Of a stretch of DNA of 64,000 nucleotides, positions 60,884-64,000 are shown piece by piece. A program made the position numbers and the translations under genes. Position 1 is the stretch's first letter. Every line of letters begins with the position of its first letter. Source of the DNA: an uncultured Tenacibaculum sp. (GTDB lineage Bacteria; Bacteroidota; Bacteroidia; Flavobacteriales; Flavobacteriaceae); the NCBI GenBank assembly GCA_947497895.1, contig CANMIL010000001.1, positions 310,001-374,000 on the forward strand, in the 5' to 3' direction. A model generated the notes under the pieces. It was not told where the DNA came from. It saw nothing but the letters and a program-made list of their open reading frames with translations, and searched no databases.

Positions 60884-62212
60884 TTATACTGTTTCCTTTA
60901 CTTGTTTAACTATTTCTTCTTCCTCACTTACTCCAAATTGCTGAAAAGCAATATTCTTTTCAACTGGATAGTATTCCTTACCTGTAATTTCTTTGATGAT
61001 ATAAGAGTTACGATAACATGCCATTCCTAAATCAGGAGTTACAAATCCATGAGTATATAATTCCACATTTTGAACAAATACTTCATTATGATTTTTGTCA
61101 ATGGTATAATTACGTTGTACGTCATATCTACCTTGATCATCCCATCCAATTCTATTGTTAATTCCTTCAATAAATTCTGGCATTTTATAGTGATAACCCG
61201 TACTTAAAACTAAACCTTCAGTATTCTTATTGAAATACTTATCCTCTTCTACCTGATGTAATTCTAACGAAATTTGACCATCTTCATACGATGAGTTTAT
61301 TAACTCTGTATTGGTTCTTAATGAAACTTTTAAAGGCTCTTTAGCATATGATCGTTTCGTGTAAAGTAAATCGTGAATATCATTTATTAAATCCTGATTG
61401 ATTCCTTTGTATAAATGCTTTTGATTACGAATTAAATCGTCACGTTTTTCTGAAGGAAGATTATAGAAATAATCTACATATTCAGGAGAAGTCATTTCTA
61501 AAGTAAGCTTTGAATATTCAAGTGGGAAAAATCGAGGAGATCTAGTAATCCAATTTAACTCATACCCTTTGCTGTCAATATCTTGTAATAAATCGTAAAA
61601 TATCTCAGCTGCACTCTGCCCACTACCTAAAACAGTTATAGATTTCTTTTTCTGCAGTTCTTCTTTTTTAAATAAATAACTAGAAGAATGAGTAGCTACT
61701 TCACTTAGCTCTTTAGCGCTATTTGGAATGTAAGGTTGAGTTCCAGTTCCTAATACGATCTTTTTAGCCTTGTAAATTTTGATTTCATATGTTTTTGTAC
61801 AAACACTAGTAACCACATATACTTGATCCTTTTCGTCAAAATCTATATTCTTTACTTCTGTATTGAAAAAAATATTCGGTAACTTTTCAATAGCCCATTG
61901 GCAGTAATTATTGTATTCATTTCGAAGTAATAGGAAATTCTCTCTGATATAAAATGAGTAAATCCTTCCCTGCTCTTTGCTATAGTTCAAGAAACTATAA
62001 GGATTTGTTGGATCAGCCAAAGTAACTAAATCGGCCATAAAAGGAATTTGTAAGGTAGTGCTCTCCAACATCATTCCTGGATGCCAATCGAACTTTTCAC
62101 TTTTATCTAAAAATATTCCATTAAGCCCTTCAATAGGTGCTGCTAAACACGCTAGTCCTAGATTAAAAGGTCCTACTCCAATTGCTATAAAATCTGCTAT
62201 ATTCTCTGCCAT
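60884..62212 (-). CDS. Amine N-hydroxylase (lysine/ornithine N-monooxygenase family)
   Basis: 442 residues. FAD site 'AIGVGPFNLGLACLA' (10-24), NADPH site 'VLGSGQSAAEIFYDLL' (194-209), and the C-terminal 'LVLSTGYHYKMPEF' motif of the IucD/DesB/BibB family. It hydroxylates the side-chain amine, here probably of cadaverine. Its start is 6 bp after the stop of the decarboxylase gene, so the two are co-translated. Confidence 0.93.
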   Translation of the reverse strand: MAENIADFIAIGVGPFNLGLACLAAPIEGLNGIFLDKSEKFDWHPGMMLESTTLQIPFMADLVTLADPTNPYSFLNYSKEQGRIYSFYIRENFLLLRNEYNNYCQWAIEKLPNIFFNTEVKNIDFDEKDQVYVVTSVCTKTYEIKIYKAKKIVLGTGTQPYIPNSAKELSEVATHSSSYLFKKEELQKKKSITVLGSGQSAAEIFYDLLQDIDSKGYELNWITRSPRFFPLEYSKLTLEMTSPEYVDYFYNLPSEKRDDLIRNQKHLYKGINQDLINDIHDLLYTKRSYAKEPLKVSLRTNTELINSSYEDGQISLELHQVEEDKYFNKNTEGLVLSTGYHYKMPEFIEGINNRIGWDDQGRYDVQRNYTIDKNHNEVFVQNVELYTHGFVTPDLGMACYRNSYIIKEITGKEYYPVEKNIAFQQFGVSEEEEIVKQVKETV

Positions 62213-62218
62213 TTTAGT

Positions 62219-63724
62219 CTAATTATTAGTTTTATATTGTTCTCCTTTTTGTCTGATCATATTTAAGATCTCAAAAAGATTTTCTTCTGTATTATTCGGA
62301 TTCAATAGCGTGAATTTTAAATAGATGTTACCATCTAATTTGGTGCTAGCAACAGAGGTTTTCCCTTGTTTGTACAAAGTATTTTTAATGTACATGTTTA
62401 CTCTATCGTGCACCTTGTTTTCTCGAACTCCTAAGGCTTTATATCGAAACACTACTGTGCTTAACTCAGGCTCATGAGCCACTTCAAAATGAACGTCATC
62501 CTTAATTTTGTTGTAAACTGAAGTTGCTAAATGATGAACTCTTTCTAAATACTTTGCAATTGTTCCTTTACCTAATGTTTTTAGAGTAAACCAAACCTTA
62601 AGTGCATCAAATCTTCTCGTTGTTTGAATAGATTTTTCAATTAGATTAGGTCTTTCTACATCTTTATCTTCAATAGGATTCAAATAATCCGCGTAATATG
62701 ATACATATTGAAAATGTTTCTTATCCTTGGCTAAATAGGCACTACAGCAAACTGGCTGAAACATGGTTTTATGGAAATCCACAGTAATAGAATCAACCGA
62801 ACTAATTTTTTCGAAATAATTCTTGTGTGTATCTGTTAAAACATAACATCCACCATAAGCTCCGTCGGCATGTAACCACATTTTATAATCTTTCGCAACA
62901 CTCGAAATCGTTTCCAGCGGATCAAAACTACCGTAATCTGTAGTTCCTAAAGTAGCTACAACTGCCACCGGAATATTACCTTCTTGCTTTACTTTTTCAA
63001 TGGCTAAAACCAATTCATTCGGATCCATTCGCATTCTACTATCCGTTTTGACTGGAATAACGGCATCATACCCCATACCTAATAAAGCAGCGTTCTTCTT
63101 GATACTAAAATGAGCTTTGTCTGAACAGAATATTCTGAACTTACTAACTTCATCAAACCAACCATTTTGCTTAATATTCACTCCATAATGTTCAAAAGCA
63201 TAATGGTCTCTCGCCATCAATAATGCCATAAAGTTCGACTGGGTACCTCCACTAGTAAAAACTCCATCCGAGGTTTCTGGAAATTTAAACTCGTTACAAA
63301 TCCATCGAATTACTGCTTGTTCTATAAATGTTGCTGAAGTACTTTGATCCCAAGTTTCAATAGCTGTATTTATCGTAGTCGCAATAATTTCAGCAGCCAT
63401 TGCTGGTAACACTACAGGGCAATTTAAATGGGCTACATAATTAGGATTATGAAAAGCAATTGTATTCTTAATATATAAGTTGTTCAGATATTCTAAAGCA
63501 TTCTCAAAAGAAAGTGTGCTTACTCCATCAATTTGGGCATCAATCTTATGTTGATTTATCTCCTCCAAATTGTCACCTGCATAAAAATCTTTTTTACTAA
63601 AGAACTGTTTTAAGGTCTCTAAAATTAAATTTGTTTGTTTTTCTAAGTCTTTGAAAGACTCTCCGTGTAGTAAGTTAGTTTCTAGCGAAGAATCGACAAG
63701 TACCGGGAATTCGTCTAAGATCAT
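62219..63724 (-). CDS. PLP group II amino acid decarboxylase (probable lysine decarboxylase)
   Basis: 501 residues. 'GVFTSGGTQSNFMALLMARD' (155-174), 'HADGAYGG' (285-292), and the Schiff-base Lys319 in 'DFHKTMFQP'. It resembles DesA/BibA and 2,4-diaminobutyrate decarboxylases. It would turn lysine into cadaverine (or ornithine into putrescine). It is the first gene of the operon. Confidence 0.9.
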   Translation of the reverse strand: MILDEFPVLVDSSLETNLLHGESFKDLEKQTNLILETLKQFFSKKDFYAGDNLEEINQHKIDAQIDGVSTLSFENALEYLNNLYIKNTIAFHNPNYVAHLNCPVVLPAMAAEIIATTINTAIETWDQSTSATFIEQAVIRWICNEFKFPETSDGVFTSGGTQSNFMALLMARDHYAFEHYGVNIKQNGWFDEVSKFRIFCSDKAHFSIKKNAALLGMGYDAVIPVKTDSRMRMDPNELVLAIEKVKQEGNIPVAVVATLGTTDYGSFDPLETISSVAKDYKMWLHADGAYGGCYVLTDTHKNYFEKISSVDSITVDFHKTMFQPVCCSAYLAKDKKHFQYVSYYADYLNPIEDKDVERPNLIEKSIQTTRRFDALKVWFTLKTLGKGTIAKYLERVHHLATSVYNKIKDDVHFEVAHEPELSTVVFRYKALGVRENKVHDRVNMYIKNTLYKQGKTSVASTKLDGNIYLKFTLLNPNNTEENLFEILNMIRQKGEQYKTNN

Positions 63725-63753
63725 TTATTTTTATTTAGTCTTAATAGTTGCAG

Positions 63754-63809
63754 CAAAATTAAGACGTAAAAAAATGTTAAAATGACGCAAATGTGAGAAA
63801 AAATGACGC
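63754..63809 (-). promoter_or_regulatory. Operon promoter with AraC-type direct-repeat operator
   Basis: Reverse strand: the -7 element TAATTTTG (63761-63754) matches TAnnTTTG. Two copies of GCGTCATTTT lie at 63809-63800 and 63788-63779, start-to-start 21 bp, exactly two helical turns. The proximal copy overlaps the expected -33 position. AraC-family activators bind such sites. Confidence 0.6.
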
Positions 63810-63861
63810 GATATTACACGCTAATAATACCAATAAAAAAATTGAACATTTAGGTATAAAA

Positions 63862-63899
63862 ACAAACAAAGTCAGAGATATATCTCCAACTTTGTTTGT
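63862..63899 (-). terminator. Intrinsic terminator behind the photolyase gene
   Basis: ACAAACAAAGT/ACTTTGTTTGT outer stem (63862-63872 and 63889-63899) and the palindrome GAGATATATCTC inside; on the reverse strand it is followed by TTTTTATA. It insulates the operon from the upstream gene. Confidence 0.85.
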
Positions 63900-63918
63900 G
63901 TTATTATTTCTGAGAAAA

Positions 63919-64000
63919 TTATGCCTTCTTGTAGGCTTCAAGGGCTCTTAATCTAGCAATTTTATGATCTACAATTGGTTCTGGATAGGTCAATTCATTT
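63919..64000 (-). CDS. Photolyase/cryptochrome C-terminal end (partial)
   Basis: The last 27 codons, with the stop at 63919-63921. The translation contains 'YPEPIVDHKIARLRALEAYK', the conserved C-terminal motif of class I DNA photolyases and cryptochromes (YP.PIVDH..AR..AL..YK). The rest lies beyond the window. It uses light to repair cyclobutane dimers, if functional. Confidence 0.75.
   Translation of the reverse strand, partial: NELTYPEPIVDHKIARLRALEAYKKA

Overview
This is an AT-rich window (roughly one third G+C by eye) from a member of the Flavobacteriaceae (Bacteroidota). The evidence is the TAnnTTTG-type promoters, DUF6787 and DUF6263 proteins, a fused branched-chain E1 alpha-beta dehydrogenase, TPR histidine kinases, lipoproteins with Bacteroidota-style signals, and a bisucaberin-type siderophore operon of the kind known from marine Tenacibaculum. 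The genus is an inference.

Layout. 1-2.06 kb: small forward-strand cassette-like genes that abut a scdA/RIC-type iron-sulfur repair gene lacking its normal 3' end. 2.1-25.2 kb: chromosomal core. It holds a DUF6787 protein, a monoheme lipoprotein, MscS and racemase, topoisomerase IV (parE-parC), a diheme cytochrome/beta-helix pair followed upstream by a sensor kinase and response regulator, a candidate structured RNA, a frameshifted membrane protein, a transglutaminase-like protein, a DUF885 metallopeptidase-like lipoprotein, and a PEP-mutase/Ada pair. 25.2-27.9 kb: a second small cassette-like island (YcxB-like, VOC, lipoproteins, a barstar fragment). 28-37.8 kb: core again. It holds an ECF sigma/putative anti-sigma pair with two matching divergent promoters, membrane proteins, YdeI, a heptanucleotide tandem repeat, a TIGR01777 epimerase, a lumazine-binding/DJ-1 fusion with an AraC regulator, and the E1 fusion. 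37.8-50.7 kb: a long array of single small forward-strand genes, mostly unknown or immunity-like (barstar, DUF6896, ankyrin, HAD-winged helix, rhodanese). They are separated by imperfect palindromes that look like integron attC sites; no integrase is visible.

51-63.7 kb: an AraC/PchR-type regulator converges on a nine-gene reverse-strand siderophore operon. The order of transcription is PLP decarboxylase, amine N-hydroxylase, MFS transporter, acyltransferase-NIS synthetase fusion (BibC architecture), a second unfused acyltransferase and a second NIS synthetase, nitroreductase, membrane acyltransferase (HGSNAT/DUF1624), and an RpfF-type DSF (cis-2-enoyl fatty acid signal) synthase. A 10-bp direct repeat with 21-bp spacing overlaps the expected -33 region of the operon promoter, as expected for an AraC-family activator. 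The operon should make a hydroxamate siderophore from lysine or cadaverine. The extra synthetase module and the fatty-acyl genes are the most novel part. The window ends in the 3' end of a photolyase-like gene.

The two most interesting systems are the attC-like cassette array and the siderophore operon that includes a DSF synthase. All homology statements come from reading motifs; no database search was run.
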